NCBI RefSeq assembly: GCF_000765745.2
Contig: NZ_JRPC02000008.1
Location: 19,528 to 83,527 of the forward strand
Source of the DNA: Helicobacter apodemus
GTDB taxonomy: Bacteria > Campylobacterota > Campylobacteria > Campylobacterales > Helicobacteraceae
Direction of reading: 5' to 3'
DNA length: 64,000 nt
Positions 27,288 to 36,786 of the stretch are shown here, one piece after another (positions within the stretch are counted from its first letter, which is position 1; every line of letters starts with the position of its first letter). Below the pieces are notes generated by a model. The model was not told where the DNA came from. It searched no databases and was given only the letters and a program-made list of their open reading frames with translations. A program made the position numbers and the translations under genes.

Positions 27288-28492
27288 TTGCTCTAGCTAA
27301 GTTTATTGACGCTAAAAAGCGTTTAGAAGGAATCTCTCAACACACAAAACTTGCTTTTGCTCCAAAACTTAGCCAAATTAGTCAGTCCCAAGTTTATGTC
27401 AAACAAGAAAATCTCCAAAATACAGGTTCTTTCAAGCTAAGGGGTGCTTTTAATAAGATCTCCACTTTAACCCCATCCCAAAGAGCCAAAGGAGTAATTG
27501 CAGCAAGTGCTGGTAATCATGCCCAAGGCGTAGCCTATAGTGCAAAACATTATGGCATAAAAGCAGTGATTGTAATGCCAGAGGCTACGCCATTACTAAA
27601 AGTTATGGGAGTTAAAGAATTAGGGGCAGAGGCTATCTTATATGGCAATAATTACGATGAAGCTTATGCTTATGCAATCAATTATGCTAAAGAAAATGAG
27701 CTTCATTTCATTCATCCCTTTAGCGATGATGAAGTTATAGCCGGACAAGGAACGATTGCTCTAGAAATGATAGAAGACCAAAACAACTTAACAACTATTG
27801 TTGTCCCTGTTGGTGGTGGTGGATTAATTTCTGGGATAGCCTCCGTGTATAAACAAATGCTTCCTAACACAAGAATTATAGGAGTTGTTGCTAAAGGAGC
27901 ACCGGGAATGCATCACTCCTTTTATCAAAAAAGTATTCAAAGCACAAAAGATGTCCGAACTATCGCTGATGGCATAGCAGTGCGTGATGTCAATGAAAAG
28001 AACTTTCATTATATTTTAGAGAGCGTTGATGAGATTGTAATGGTTGATGACGAGGAAATTGCTAATGCGATTTTATACCTTTTAGAGAAACAAAAACTTG
28101 TTGTAGAAGGTGCTGGTGCAAGTGTAGTTGCCGCACTCTTGCACCATAAATTTACCATCAAAGAAAAAGAATCTGTTGGGCTTGTCTTAAGTGGTGGGAA
28201 TATCGATGTAAATATGCTTGGGGTTATCATAGAAAAAGGGCTAGTCCGTTCTCATCGCAAAATGAGCTTTAGCGTTACACTTATTGATAAACCCGGGAGT
28301 TTAGAGCGCCTAAGCAATCTACTTTCTAATCTCCAAGCTAATATTGTAAAAGTAGATTTTGATAGAGTCTCTGCTTCTTTAGTCTATGGAGATGCTAATA
28401 TTTCTGTAAGATTAGAAACAAAAGGAGCGGAACACCAAGAACAAATCCGCAAGGCTTTATTACTTAATGGCTATAAATTTACAGAATCTTGA
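27284..28492 (+). CDS. ilvA: Threonine dehydratase with C-terminal ACT domain
   Basis: A 402-residue fold type II PLP enzyme. The PLP lysine is in GSFKLRGA (about residue 51), SAGNHAQGVA follows, and the glycine-rich phosphate loop is VPVGGGGLISG. The last 75 residues form an ACT-like domain (SVTLIDKPGSLERL). It deaminates threonine to 2-oxobutanoate for isoleucine synthesis or catabolism. The length suits the short IlvA/TdcB type. The ATG at 27284 is preferred over 27278 because AAAGG lies eight bases upstream and it overlaps the previous stop. Confidence 0.92.
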   Translation: MIALAKFIDAKKRLEGISQHTKLAFAPKLSQISQSQVYVKQENLQNTGSFKLRGAFNKISTLTPSQRAKGVIAASAGNHAQGVAYSAKHYGIKAVIVMPEATPLLKVMGVKELGAEAILYGNNYDEAYAYAINYAKENELHFIHPFSDDEVIAGQGTIALEMIEDQNNLTTIVVPVGGGGLISGIASVYKQMLPNTRIIGVVAKGAPGMHHSFYQKSIQSTKDVRTIADGIAVRDVNEKNFHYILESVDEIVMVDDEEIANAILYLLEKQKLVVEGAGASVVAALLHHKFTIKEKESVGLVLSGGNIDVNMLGVIIEKGLVRSHRKMSFSVTLIDKPGSLERLSNLLSNLQANIVKVDFDRVSASLVYGDANISVRLETKGAEHQEQIRKALLLNGYKFTES

Positions 28493-28501
28493 AGGTCAAA
28501 T

Positions 28502-29443
28502 TTGGAAGAAAAGAAGGTTTATCTTTACTTAGGGATTTTACTCTTTTTAGATGCTTTATTGATATTTTCTCTTAGCAATATTCTTAGTATTGAAACTTAC
28601 AAAATAGAAACTTTTGGATATATGGGCTTCAATGAATTTACTTTTAGGAGCATTTTTTTATTCCTTCATTTTTGTAATGCACTTTTGCTTTTTGTCTTTT
28701 CCAAAGATTTCTTAAAGCGTCCTAGTGATGCACTTTTTTGCACACTCTTATTTTTATTATTGCCCGGTGTTAATCTTGATATAATAATGTTTTTAAAAGG
28801 ACAAGTCATCATCTTTTTTCCCTTACTTTTGTGCTTACTGCAACAAAAAAATCAAAAGATTCCCTACTGGTTACTCGCCATAATGGCAATACTTGATAAA
28901 AGCTTTTCACTAGTTTTTTTAGCACTTATCTTTTATGGCATCTCTAAAAAAGATACTTTTTTAATCCTCTCCTCCCTTGGATTTTTTGCTTTAAATATGT
29001 ATCTTTTTGGTTTAAATATAGGGGGATACCCTAGAGGATATTTTATAGATACTAGTGCATACTTGCTCTTTCTTTTCTCTCCTTTAGTTTTCCTTTATTT
29101 TCTCTATGTGCTTTATCGCTTTATAAATACGCAAAATAAACCGCTTATTTGGTATATCTCCATAACCACTTTGTGCTTTATTTTGTTACTCTCTTTAAGA
29201 CAAAAAGTCGATATACCCTCTTTTACCCCTTTATTAATAGTTAGCTTACCCCTAATGACAAAACTTTATTTCTGTGGGCTTAGAGTGCGGTTACCTCAAT
29301 TTAGAATGCGTTATAAAGCCCCCTTTATTATAACTTTTATTGTCTTATTGGCTTTCACTTTTGGGCTATTTTTTAGCAAGCCTTTAATGCTTTTGCGCGA
29401 TACCATTCTTTTTGCCTCTCAAAGCTATGAAACACCGCTTTAA
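28502..29443 (+). CDS. Polytopic membrane protein of unknown function
   Basis: A 313-residue, very hydrophobic protein with about nine to ten predicted membrane helices, starting near residue 8 and ending near 300. I do not recognise the family. The general look (aromatic-rich helices, short loops, GGYPRGYF in a middle loop) resembles multi-pass glycosyltransferase-type proteins, but no catalytic motif is clear. It starts with TTG after AAGG and overlaps the following pseudopilin gene, so the two are probably expressed together. Confidence 0.7.
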   Translation: MEEKKVYLYLGILLFLDALLIFSLSNILSIETYKIETFGYMGFNEFTFRSIFLFLHFCNALLLFVFSKDFLKRPSDALFCTLLFLLLPGVNLDIIMFLKGQVIIFFPLLLCLLQQKNQKIPYWLLAIMAILDKSFSLVFLALIFYGISKKDTFLILSSLGFFALNMYLFGLNIGGYPRGYFIDTSAYLLFLFSPLVFLYFLYVLYRFINTQNKPLIWYISITTLCFILLLSLRQKVDIPSFTPLLIVSLPLMTKLYFCGLRVRLPQFRMRYKAPFIITFIVLLAFTFGLFFSKPLMLLRDTILFASQSYETPL

Positions 29444-30107
29444 TGGCTTTAGCCTTTTTGAGATTTTATTAGTTTTATCCCTTATTAGTATTTTTAGCTC
29501 CATAGCTCTTATTGCCTACCCAAAATCCCACCTAAAAGAAGCACAAGAACAGATTATTAACCATTTACATTTTACAAAATACCTTGCACTTCACACGACA
29601 AAGACTATCCATCAAGCCCCCTTTTGTCAAAGCGATTCTTGTCAAGAAGAAAGAAAACATTTTGAAGATAGCTTTTGGAGATTACAATTTACCAATCTTA
29701 AAAATATTGGTTGGGCTTATTCCATCTTTAGCGATAGTGCTAGAAAGGCTAAAACAAAAAATTTTGATAATAGACCTATGGACTCTTTTGAAATAGCTAG
29801 AAATCCCTTTGATAATAAGTATTTAAGCGTTTATACTTACAATAATACCAAATTTGCTAATGGTTTAAGAGAGGGGGATTTATCCTTACAAAAACGTTAT
29901 AAAATAAGCAACATTAGAACAAAAGGTGGGTGCGGGGAATATGAGGGTGGAAGAATACTTTTTGATGATTTAGGGTTTTTGCGTTGCAAAATTGCTAATA
30001 AACCTGTGAGTTTTCCAACTGATATGGTTATTATAGAGTTATTTGATGATTTTAAAAGAAGTGCAAAAATTTGTATTTTACAAAGTGGATTTATCAAAAA
30101 ATGTTAA
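29427..30107 (+). CDS. Type IV pilin-like/pseudopilin protein
   Basis: A 226-residue protein with a short basic leader and a class III signal: RFNG then FSLFEILLVLSL, i.e. Gly at -1, Phe at +1 and Glu at +5, followed by a 20-residue hydrophobic helix. The C-terminal part has cysteines (CQSDSCQEE, GGC and two near the end) that may form disulfides. It resembles GspH/FimT-type minor pseudopilins. It probably joins the transformation machine encoded at 36-44 kb, but is encoded separately. The long frame starts at TTG 29412; the ATG at 29427 gives a normal leader. No prepilin peptidase is in the window. Confidence 0.78.
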   Translation: MKHRFNGFSLFEILLVLSLISIFSSIALIAYPKSHLKEAQEQIINHLHFTKYLALHTTKTIHQAPFCQSDSCQEERKHFEDSFWRLQFTNLKNIGWAYSIFSDSARKAKTKNFDNRPMDSFEIARNPFDNKYLSVYTYNNTKFANGLREGDLSLQKRYKISNIRTKGGCGEYEGGRILFDDLGFLRCKIANKPVSFPTDMVIIELFDDFKRSAKICILQSGFIKKC

Positions 30108-30158
30108 TTTAATAAAAAAATGCTACAATGTCGCATTAATTTCAAGGTTTTTTACAAA

Positions 30159-30944
30159 ATGAATAAGATTCTTGCAAAAAAGCATTTTGGGCAGAATTTC
30201 TTGAAAGATGAAAGTGTTCTAACACAGATAATCCAATCCATTCCCAAACTACAAAACACCCTTGAAGTTATCGAAATTGGGGCTGGCTTAGGTGATCTAA
30301 CAAATAAGCTTTTAAGCTTAGGAAGTATCACTACTTATGAGGTCGATAAGGAGTTGGTTCCTTATTTAAAGGAACGTTTCAAACAAGCATTAAGCATGAG
30401 GGCTTTACAATTAGAAGTGGGTGATATATTACAAATATGGGAGAAAGAGAATTTAAGAGAAAAACCTTATTTTCTCATCTCTAATCTCCCCTATTATATC
30501 GCAACACCACTTATAATAAAAGCGATAAAAGATTCTATGTGCCGAGGGTTTTTAGTAATGGCACAAAAGGAGGTTGCATTAAAGTTTTGTGCAGATACAG
30601 GCGAAAGTGATTTTAGTGCATTATCCGTTTTGGCTAGAAGTATAGGGGAAGCAAAATTACTTTTTGATGTTTCTCCACAATCTTTTAATCCGCCTCCTAA
30701 AGTTACTTCTTCAGTGTTTTTACTCACAAAAACAAAATATGAAGAAAAAGACTTTTTGGAAAAATTAGAAAAATTATTAAAAATAGCCTTTAATATGCCA
30801 CGAAAAACGCTTTTTAATAATCTTGCAAAAAGCTATGAAAAGGCAAAGATTCTAGAATGCTTGCAAAAGCTTGGTATTGGCATTAATAAAAGACCTCACG
30901 AAATTGATACTTTCTTTTATCACCAACTTTTGAAATTCCTATAA
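30159..30944 (+). CDS. rsmA: 16S rRNA dimethyladenosine transferase
   Basis: A 261-residue KsgA/RsmA methyltransferase: the start MNKILAKKHFGQNFL is typical, SAM is bound by EIGAGLGDLT, and NLPYYIATP is the adenosine-binding NLPY motif. It dimethylates two adjacent adenosines in the 3' end of 16S rRNA. The frame is open upstream to 30120, but the ATG at 30159 has an AAGG and matches family length. It is followed ten bases later by RNase J, as in H. pylori. Confidence 0.95.
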   Translation: MNKILAKKHFGQNFLKDESVLTQIIQSIPKLQNTLEVIEIGAGLGDLTNKLLSLGSITTYEVDKELVPYLKERFKQALSMRALQLEVGDILQIWEKENLREKPYFLISNLPYYIATPLIIKAIKDSMCRGFLVMAQKEVALKFCADTGESDFSALSVLARSIGEAKLLFDVSPQSFNPPPKVTSSVFLLTKTKYEEKDFLEKLEKLLKIAFNMPRKTLFNNLAKSYEKAKILECLQKLGIGINKRPHEIDTFFYHQLLKFL

Positions 30945-30954
30945 AGGCAGAACT

Positions 30955-32922
30955 ATGGAAGAAAATAAACTAGAAACACAAAAAGGAAATAATGCTTCAA
31001 AAGATTACAAAGAGCAAAACAAAAAATACTTCAAATCCCGCCCAAAAGAAAAGAAAAACGATAGTATTCCAAACCAAAAAGGGCGATACAATAAAAAAGG
31101 AGATGGGCAAAACCCCAATAATGATAAATCCAAGCCCTACAATAAAAATTACAACAACAAAGATACGCAACAATCCAATGTGGATTTGAAAAAAAATGTT
31201 GAAATTAATGCAAAGATTCACCAAAGCTCTTTATCTATACACTCACAAGTACAGTTTAATCCTAATGGAAAAATAAGAATCACTCCACTAGGAGGATTAG
31301 GTGAGATTGGTGCAAATATGACAGTGCTTGAGACACAAAATTCGGCTATAATCATTGATGCAGGAATGAGCTTTCCTGATGATAACATGCACGGTGTAGA
31401 TATTTTAGTGCCAGATTTTAGTTATTTAGAAATCATTAAAGACAAAATTGTTGGCATCATCATTACTCACGCCCATGAAGACCATATTGGTGCAATGCCT
31501 TATTTGTTTAAAAAATACCAATTTCCCATCTATGGGACTTCTTTACCCTTAGGGCTTATTGGATCTAAGTTTGATGAACATGGCTTAAAGCGATTCCGCT
31601 CCCTCTTTAGACCTATTGAGAAACGTAAGCCCATCAAAATAGGAGAATTTGAAATTGAATGGATTCATATTACCCATTCTATTGTAGATTCTAGTGCATT
31701 AGCTATTAAAACAGAGGCTGGACTAATCTTTCACACCGGAGATTTCAAGATTGATCACACGCCTATTGATGGCTATCCCACAGATTTAAATCGAATCGCT
31801 TATTATGGAGAACAAGGGGTATTATTGCTACTTAGCGATTCTACTAATTCCCACAAAGCAGGCTATACACCTAGTGAAGCAAGCGTAGGACCAGCTTTTG
31901 ATTTACTTTTTTCGCGCGCCAAAGGACGCGTTATTATGAGCACTTTTAGCTCTAATATTCATCGTGTCTATCAAGCCATTCAACACGGAATCAAATATGG
32001 AAGAAAGGTTTCTGTTATAGGTCGCTCTATGGAGAAAAACCTAGAAATTGCTAGAACATTAGGCTATATTGAAATCCCACAAAATGTTTTTATAGAAGCC
32101 CACGAAGTAGCCAAATACCCCGATGAAGAGGTATTAATCGTTACCACAGGTAGCCAAGGAGAAACAATGAGTGCGCTCTATCGCATGGCAACAGATGAAC
32201 ATCGCCATATTAAAATCAAACCCACAGATATTATTATCCTTTCAGCCAAGGCTATTCCTGGCAATGAAGGTTCAATTTCTAATGTCTTAAATTTCCTTAA
32301 CAAAGCAGGAGCAAAAGTTTATTATCAAGACTTTGGAGAAATCCATACTAGCGGACACGCTGCACAAGAAGAACAAAAGCTTATGCTTAGACTTGTAAAA
32401 CCTAAGTTTTTCTTGCCCGTCCATGGGGAATACAACCATATCCTAAAGCATAAAGAAACCGCTATTTCTTGTGGTGTTAATGAAAAAAATATTTATCTTA
32501 TGGAAGATGGCGACCAAATAGAAGTTGCGCATAATTACTTACGCAAAGTGCGTAGTGTAAAAACAGGAAAAACCTATATTGATAACCAAATTAGTGCGAT
32601 AGTTACTAATGATGTTGTCCTAGATCGACAAAATCTTGCAGAAAATGGTATTCTCGTAGTAACTGCACAAATTGATAAGGCAAAAAACTCTCTTATCCAA
32701 AGACCTCGTATCTACTCTATGGGGATTATCTCTAATAAAGACACGATGAATTTTAATAAAGAAATTGAAGATTTCTTTGAGCTTTTTGTAAAAAATTGTA
32801 AAAAAGAACTTTATAGCAACCAAAAAGCTATGGAAAATGAAATCCGTAATTCTTTAAGAAAAATACTCTTTAAGAAACTAAAACGTTATCCCTCAATCCT
32901 CGTTAATGTTATTTTCTATTAG
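30955..32922 (+). CDS. rnj: Ribonuclease J with lysine/asparagine-rich N-terminal extension
   Basis: A 655-residue beta-CASP metallo-beta-lactamase nuclease. Residues 1 to about 104 are a low-complexity N/K/Q-rich extension. The catalytic core then begins at GKIRITPLGGLGEIG, with the zinc motif THAHEDHIGAMPY and the beta-CASP GSQGE segment. RNase J is the main mRNA-decay nuclease of Helicobacter and works with the RhpA helicase. A comparable N-terminal extension exists in H. pylori RNase J. A clear terminator follows. Confidence 0.94.
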   Translation: MEENKLETQKGNNASKDYKEQNKKYFKSRPKEKKNDSIPNQKGRYNKKGDGQNPNNDKSKPYNKNYNNKDTQQSNVDLKKNVEINAKIHQSSLSIHSQVQFNPNGKIRITPLGGLGEIGANMTVLETQNSAIIIDAGMSFPDDNMHGVDILVPDFSYLEIIKDKIVGIIITHAHEDHIGAMPYLFKKYQFPIYGTSLPLGLIGSKFDEHGLKRFRSLFRPIEKRKPIKIGEFEIEWIHITHSIVDSSALAIKTEAGLIFHTGDFKIDHTPIDGYPTDLNRIAYYGEQGVLLLLSDSTNSHKAGYTPSEASVGPAFDLLFSRAKGRVIMSTFSSNIHRVYQAIQHGIKYGRKVSVIGRSMEKNLEIARTLGYIEIPQNVFIEAHEVAKYPDEEVLIVTTGSQGETMSALYRMATDEHRHIKIKPTDIIILSAKAIPGNEGSISNVLNFLNKAGAKVYYQDFGEIHTSGHAAQEEQKLMLRLVKPKFFLPVHGEYNHILKHKETAISCGVNEKNIYLMEDGDQIEVAHNYLRKVRSVKTGKTYIDNQISAIVTNDVVLDRQNLAENGILVVTAQIDKAKNSLIQRPRIYSMGIISNKDTMNFNKEIEDFFELFVKNCKKELYSNQKAMENEIRNSLRKILFKKLKRYPSILVNVIFY

Positions 32923-32948
32923 AATCCAAAGTGGATTCTAAGGTTTTT
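32919..32948 (+). terminator. Rho-independent terminator after RNase J
   Basis: TTAGAATCC (32919-32927) and GGATTCTAA (32933-32941) form a perfect 9-bp stem overlapping the stop codon, followed by GGTTTTT. This is one of the few textbook terminators in the window. Confidence 0.8.
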
Positions 32949-32981
32949 CTATCAAAATACTTTACATAGAGAAATCTAATT

Positions 32982-33163
32982 TGAGAGAAAAATAAAAATA
33001 GTTAGAAATAATCTTGGTATCACACAAGATGAGCTAACAAAGTATAATGAAATCTATGCAAAACATAAAAAACTTGAAACAAGAAAAAACAAACCCCACA
33101 AATAATACTTTGCAAAAACTTGCTACTGCCCTAAAAGTTGATAGCGATTATTTCCTCTCCTAA
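32982..33163 (+). pseudogene. Remnant of an XRE-type helix-turn-helix regulator
   Basis: One frame reads VRNNLGITQDELTKYNEIY and LETRKNKPHK. A second frame, shifted by one base near 33100, reads NTLQKLATALKVDSDYFLS then stop. Together these match the start, recognition-helix flank and end of a Cro/C1-type HTH domain. The frameshift and in-frame stops upstream of the first part show it is broken. No partner gene, such as a toxin or restriction enzyme, survives nearby. Confidence 0.6.
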
Positions 33164-33898
33164 TTAAGAAAAATCTATTCATCAATCTAAAACTCCATCC
33201 TAAACCTTAAACGATGATATTATCCCCGCCCTTTTTTATTAAAACATTTAGGCTTATCTCTTTTAAGGATTTACCTATTATTAGATAGGAGATTCTATAT
33301 CCACACTACCGCAAGATTTTATTCTTAAAGCCATTGTCCCCTAATTAATAGTTTTGCAATTAGCTAGAATACTTCCTAAATGCCTCATTATCCTAAGAAA
33401 TCTATCTCTAAAACCAAAAACTCTCGACTCAATCCTTAAAGAATCGTCCCTGAATTTTGACAATTTTTATGGGTAGTTTAAACCCTCTTTAATACAATTA
33501 AAGTTACTTTTTAGATAGGATTTTTAAAAAATTTCCTTAATTTTCTATTTCAATCTAATTTACAAAACAAATTACCACTTTATCTAAATTCCAAACTACT
33601 CATTCTATAAATTTTACATTTTGAAATAAAATATCCTTTTATAGCATTTTAGAACCCAACCCACTAGAGATTCCCCATAATACAAGGAATGTCGCATTAA
33701 ATTAATTGCATTACCCCATCCCACAAAAAAATTAATATTTATTAAATTTTCTCTAAAAGAGCACCTACAAAACTCCATACATTTTCACTCATATTAGGAC
33801 TCTTAAATTATTGTAAAATTTTTATTAGCATAATTCTTTTGTGTCATTAATGAAATAGGCAGATAAATTAGGATTTTGTGTAAGAAAAAGGATATTGG
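33164..33898. other. Long AT-rich region without a gene
   Basis: About 730 bases between the XRE remnant and rpsI. Short frames are broken by stops on both strands and none has a ribosome-binding site or a recognisable product. A minus-strand stretch around 33330-33460 stays open for about 40 codons, but I do not recognise it. Probably decayed accessory DNA. Confidence 0.5.
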
Positions 33899-33921
33899 TA
33901 AAATCCAAGCAAAGCTTGAAT
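33899..33921 (-). terminator. Terminator of rplM-rpsI
   Basis: On the minus strand ATTCAAGC and GCTTGGAT form an 8-bp stem (one G-T pair, 3-base loop) six bases after the rpsI stop, running into TTTT. Modest T-run. Confidence 0.6.
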
Positions 33922-33926
33922 CTTGA

Positions 33927-34316
33927 TTATCGTTTTGAAAATTGTGGGCTTCTTCTTGCCTTTCTTTTTCCATATTTTTTACGCTCAACAACCCTTGAAT
34001 CCCTTGTTAATAAACCCTTTGGCTTAAGAATGGCTCTAAAATTCACATCATAAGCTACAAGTGCCTTAGCAATTCCGTGCCTTAAGGCTTCTGCTTGTGC
34101 AGAATATCCACTCCCCATTGTTACAGCAATAATATCAACACTTTTTTCTTGTTTAGTTAAAAGCAGGGGTTGCATAACTTTCATTTTAATAGCTTCGTGT
34201 CCTCCCAACCAATTATTAAGACTCGTCTGATTAATACTTAATTTTCCACTCCCTGAAGTTAGCCATACTTTAGCAATTGCTGTTTTTCTCTTTCCTGTTG
34301 CATAAATTTTTGCCAT
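33927..34316 (-). CDS. rpsI: 30S ribosomal protein S9
   Basis: A 129-residue protein with the S9 pattern: [15 protein letters not shown] at the N-terminus, GGHEAIK and [19 protein letters not shown] in the middle, and the basic tail ending SPQFSKR that contacts P-site tRNA. It follows rplM by nine bases, the conserved L13-S9 pair. Confidence 0.97.
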   Translation of the reverse strand: MAKIYATGKRKTAIAKVWLTSGSGKLSINQTSLNNWLGGHEAIKMKVMQPLLLTKQEKSVDIIAVTMGSGYSAQAEALRHGIAKALVAYDVNFRAILKPKGLLTRDSRVVERKKYGKRKARRSPQFSKR

Positions 34317-34325
34317 TATTTGTCC

Positions 34326-34745
34326 TTACTTTGATACTTGTGCACTATGGGGATGATTGCCATCACAATATACTTTTAATTTCTTAATCATTGTTCTACC
34401 TAATTTTGTTTTAGGAAGCATTCCTCTAACCGCTAATTTATAAAGCTTTTCTGGATGTTTTTCTAGCATTTCCTTAAGCGTTTTAGATTTTGTGCTTCCA
34501 AAATAGCCTGAATGTGTGAAATATTCTTTATCTTCAAGTTTTACTCCACTAAATTTAGCCTTAGGTGCATTAATAATAACAACAAAATCTCCACAATCTA
34601 TATTTGGGGTATAACAAGGCTTATGCTTACCTCTTAAAAGTGTCGCAACCTCTGCAACAAGCCGACCAAATATTTTACCCTCTGCATCAAGAACGATCCA
34701 ATCGCGTTTGATTTCGTTGGCTTTTGCCATTTTGGTAATATTCAT
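34326..34745 (-). CDS. rplM: 50S ribosomal protein L13
   Basis: A 139-residue protein with the L13 signatures WIVLDAEGKIFGRLV, LLRGKHKP, HSGYFG and VRGMLPKTKLGR. The ATG at 34745 follows AAAGGG at seven bases; an internal ATG five codons later lacks a better site. It is the first gene of the rplM-rpsI operon. Confidence 0.97.
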   Translation of the reverse strand: MNITKMAKANEIKRDWIVLDAEGKIFGRLVAEVATLLRGKHKPCYTPNIDCGDFVVIINAPKAKFSGVKLEDKEYFTHSGYFGSTKSKTLKEMLEKHPEKLYKLAVRGMLPKTKLGRTMIKKLKVYCDGNHPHSAQVSK

Positions 34746-34835
34746 TATTTACCCTTTGTTTGGATTTAGTTTTAAAGTGAGGATTATAACAAACTTGTCT
34801 TATTTATAACTTAATTTAAGTTTATTTTAAATACT

Positions 34836-36095
34836 TTAAAAAAGCTTATATACTATACTAGCAATAGTCAAAAACCCCGTGATAAAAATAAAAATATCTA
34901 AAAGAGGATTCTTATATTTCTTAAGTTTGCTAACACTCCAAATCGCAATAATTGGCATAATAAATAAAATTGCTGCGATAATAGGACCCCCTAAATCCTC
35001 AATAAAACCTAAAATGCTTGGATTAATAAAACTTACAATGATGATAGTGATATACATAAAAAGTGTGCTAAAAATCTTGATACTCCCTATAGAAATATCT
35101 TTAAACCCAAATATTTTAAGCCCTTTCCGCACAATTCCATTTAATCCCTCATAGGCACCAAAATAATGCCCAAAAAATGAAGAAACAATTGCCAAAAAAG
35201 CAACAAGTGGGGCACCATAAGCAATAATGGGTGTTTCAAACTTATTAGCAAAATAAGAAAGAATAGGAATATTTGCCTCTCTTGCTGCTTGAAAATCATT
35301 AGGCTCTAAACATAAAATGCAGGAAAAAACAAAAAACATTACAAAAACCAACAACATTATAGAGGTTCTAAAAAGAATCTGATTAGCCTTATTTTCAGAA
35401 TCTTTACCATACTTACGACGAACACTTAGCGTAAAGGTAGAAATAGCAGGAGAGTGGTTAAAAGCAAAAACAAGCACAGGTAAAGTAAGCCATACAACCT
35501 CAACAAACTCCTTAATACTTGGAGAAGTTCGAATAATCTCTAGCTTCCAATAAGGGATTAAATATAATGAAAAAGCAAACAACACAAAACAAAGAGGATA
35601 TACAAGGATATTGCAAACTTTAGTTACCCATTCTTCTTTTAAAACCATAACGCTCATCATTAAACTTACCAATACAAAGGCTAAAACCATTCTAACGCTT
35701 GGATAAATGTTTAAAGTTTCTGTATCATAAAAACTAGTTAATTGCATCTGATGCACGAAAAAACTTGCAAAGGTATTAGTAATACCAACGCCATAGGCTA
35801 AACAAATAGGATAAATCGCAAAAAAATACAAAATGGTAATAAAAAAGCCTACTCCCTTTCCCCAATATTCTTCAGCAGCGTGAGTAATATCATGCTCTGT
35901 GCTTTTAGATTCATTAACAAAGCGGCTTAAGGCTCTATGGGATAACCACACCATAGGAAAAATTAATAAAGTCATAACCACTACAGGCCAAAACCCACCT
36001 GTTCCAGCTCTAATGGGTAAAAACAAAATCCCAGCTCCTACCGCTGTGCCAAATAGTGAGAGCATCCAACGTGTATCAAATTTATTCCATTGCAT
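34836..36095 (-). CDS. sdaC: Serine/threonine transporter (HAAAP/STP family, SdaC-like)
   Basis: A 419-residue inner-membrane protein with about eleven helices. Family motifs include GTAVGAGILFLPI at the N-terminus and FAFNHSPAISTF near the middle. STP members import serine or threonine with protons. In H. pylori the homologue pairs with serine dehydratase sdaA; here no sdaA is adjacent. Substrate specificity is inferred from the family. Confidence 0.87.
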   Translation of the reverse strand: MQWNKFDTRWMLSLFGTAVGAGILFLPIRAGTGGFWPVVVMTLLIFPMVWLSHRALSRFVNESKSTEHDITHAAEEYWGKGVGFFITILYFFAIYPICLAYGVGITNTFASFFVHQMQLTSFYDTETLNIYPSVRMVLAFVLVSLMMSVMVLKEEWVTKVCNILVYPLCFVLFAFSLYLIPYWKLEIIRTSPSIKEFVEVVWLTLPVLVFAFNHSPAISTFTLSVRRKYGKDSENKANQILFRTSIMLLVFVMFFVFSCILCLEPNDFQAAREANIPILSYFANKFETPIIAYGAPLVAFLAIVSSFFGHYFGAYEGLNGIVRKGLKIFGFKDISIGSIKIFSTLFMYITIIIVSFINPSILGFIEDLGGPIIAAILFIMPIIAIWSVSKLKKYKNPLLDIFIFITGFLTIASIVYKLF

Positions 36096-36408
36096 AAGAA
36101 TTCCTTTCTTTTAAAATTTCAAACATTAACTAAAGAATTTTTAATTGTCAATGTATGGATAGGATTCTAAAAATTTAAACTTTGCATTTTAGTCCCAACT
36201 CATACTTGCTTACCCCCATAAATCAAACTTATTCATAAAAATAAATTAAAATATGCTTTTCTATATTTTCTATCATCACCTAGATTCATTCTTAAGGTAT
36301 ATGTTGATTAGTTTAAAGCACCACAAATTAAGATAAATGCAAAGAGAGGGCAAAAGTGCATAATTTATTCCTTGATTTAATATTGAAAAATGTTGCTAAA
36401 TTACGACA
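36096..36408. other. Intergenic region between sdaC and the cts operon end
   Basis: About 310 AT-rich bases holding the sdaC leader on one side and the 3' side of the transformation operon on the other. No ORF with a ribosome-binding site, RNA gene or repeat was seen. Confidence 0.5.
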
Positions 36409-36786
36409 TTACCAATAAAGAAAACTTTGAAAACTCATAGAATATTTTTGTGATGCTCCCTCTTGTGTTCCCAAAATATCCACCCAATAAATCTCACTCC
36501 CCAAAGTATTTTCAACCCTTGTTAGAATAGCTTTATAATGATAAACCCTATCAAAACGCATAGAAAATTCTGCAAAATTGGACTTAGAGAAAGCAATTTG
36601 CTGATTTTGAAGTTTTTCTTTTAAAACATTTCTAAAACTCTGCATGTGCAACACTAGCCAAACTTGACTTTGGCTTTCTTGCAAAATACTTTGGATTAAA
36701 GCAGTCTTTTTAAGACTTAAGAAAAATATCATTCCACCCACTACAATAAGCAAAACAAAAGAAAACAAAATATAACCCCTCCTCAA
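36409..36786 (-). CDS. Minor pseudopilin-like protein lacking Glu5
   Basis: A 125-residue protein starting MRRG followed by a hydrophobic helix YILFSFVLLIVVGGMIFFL. The Gly could be the prepilin-peptidase -1 residue, but position +5 is Ser rather than Glu, a feature of GspK-type tip pseudopilins. The start is TTG after AGAGGAG and overlaps the preceding pseudopilin gene. It is the last gene of the transformation operon. It may cap a short pseudopilus; the assignment is by context and N-terminus only. Confidence 0.6.
   Translation of the reverse strand: MRRGYILFSFVLLIVVGGMIFFLSLKKTALIQSILQESQSQVWLVLHMQSFRNVLKEKLQNQQIAFSKSNFAEFSMRFDRVYHYKAILTRVENTLGSEIYWVDILGTQEGASQKYSMSFQSFLYW

Noticed and set aside
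33803..33991. 62-codon minus-strand frame overlapping the 3' end of rpsI
   Set aside because: It is a shifted frame of the S9 tail and terminator region, with no ribosome-binding site or recognisable product.
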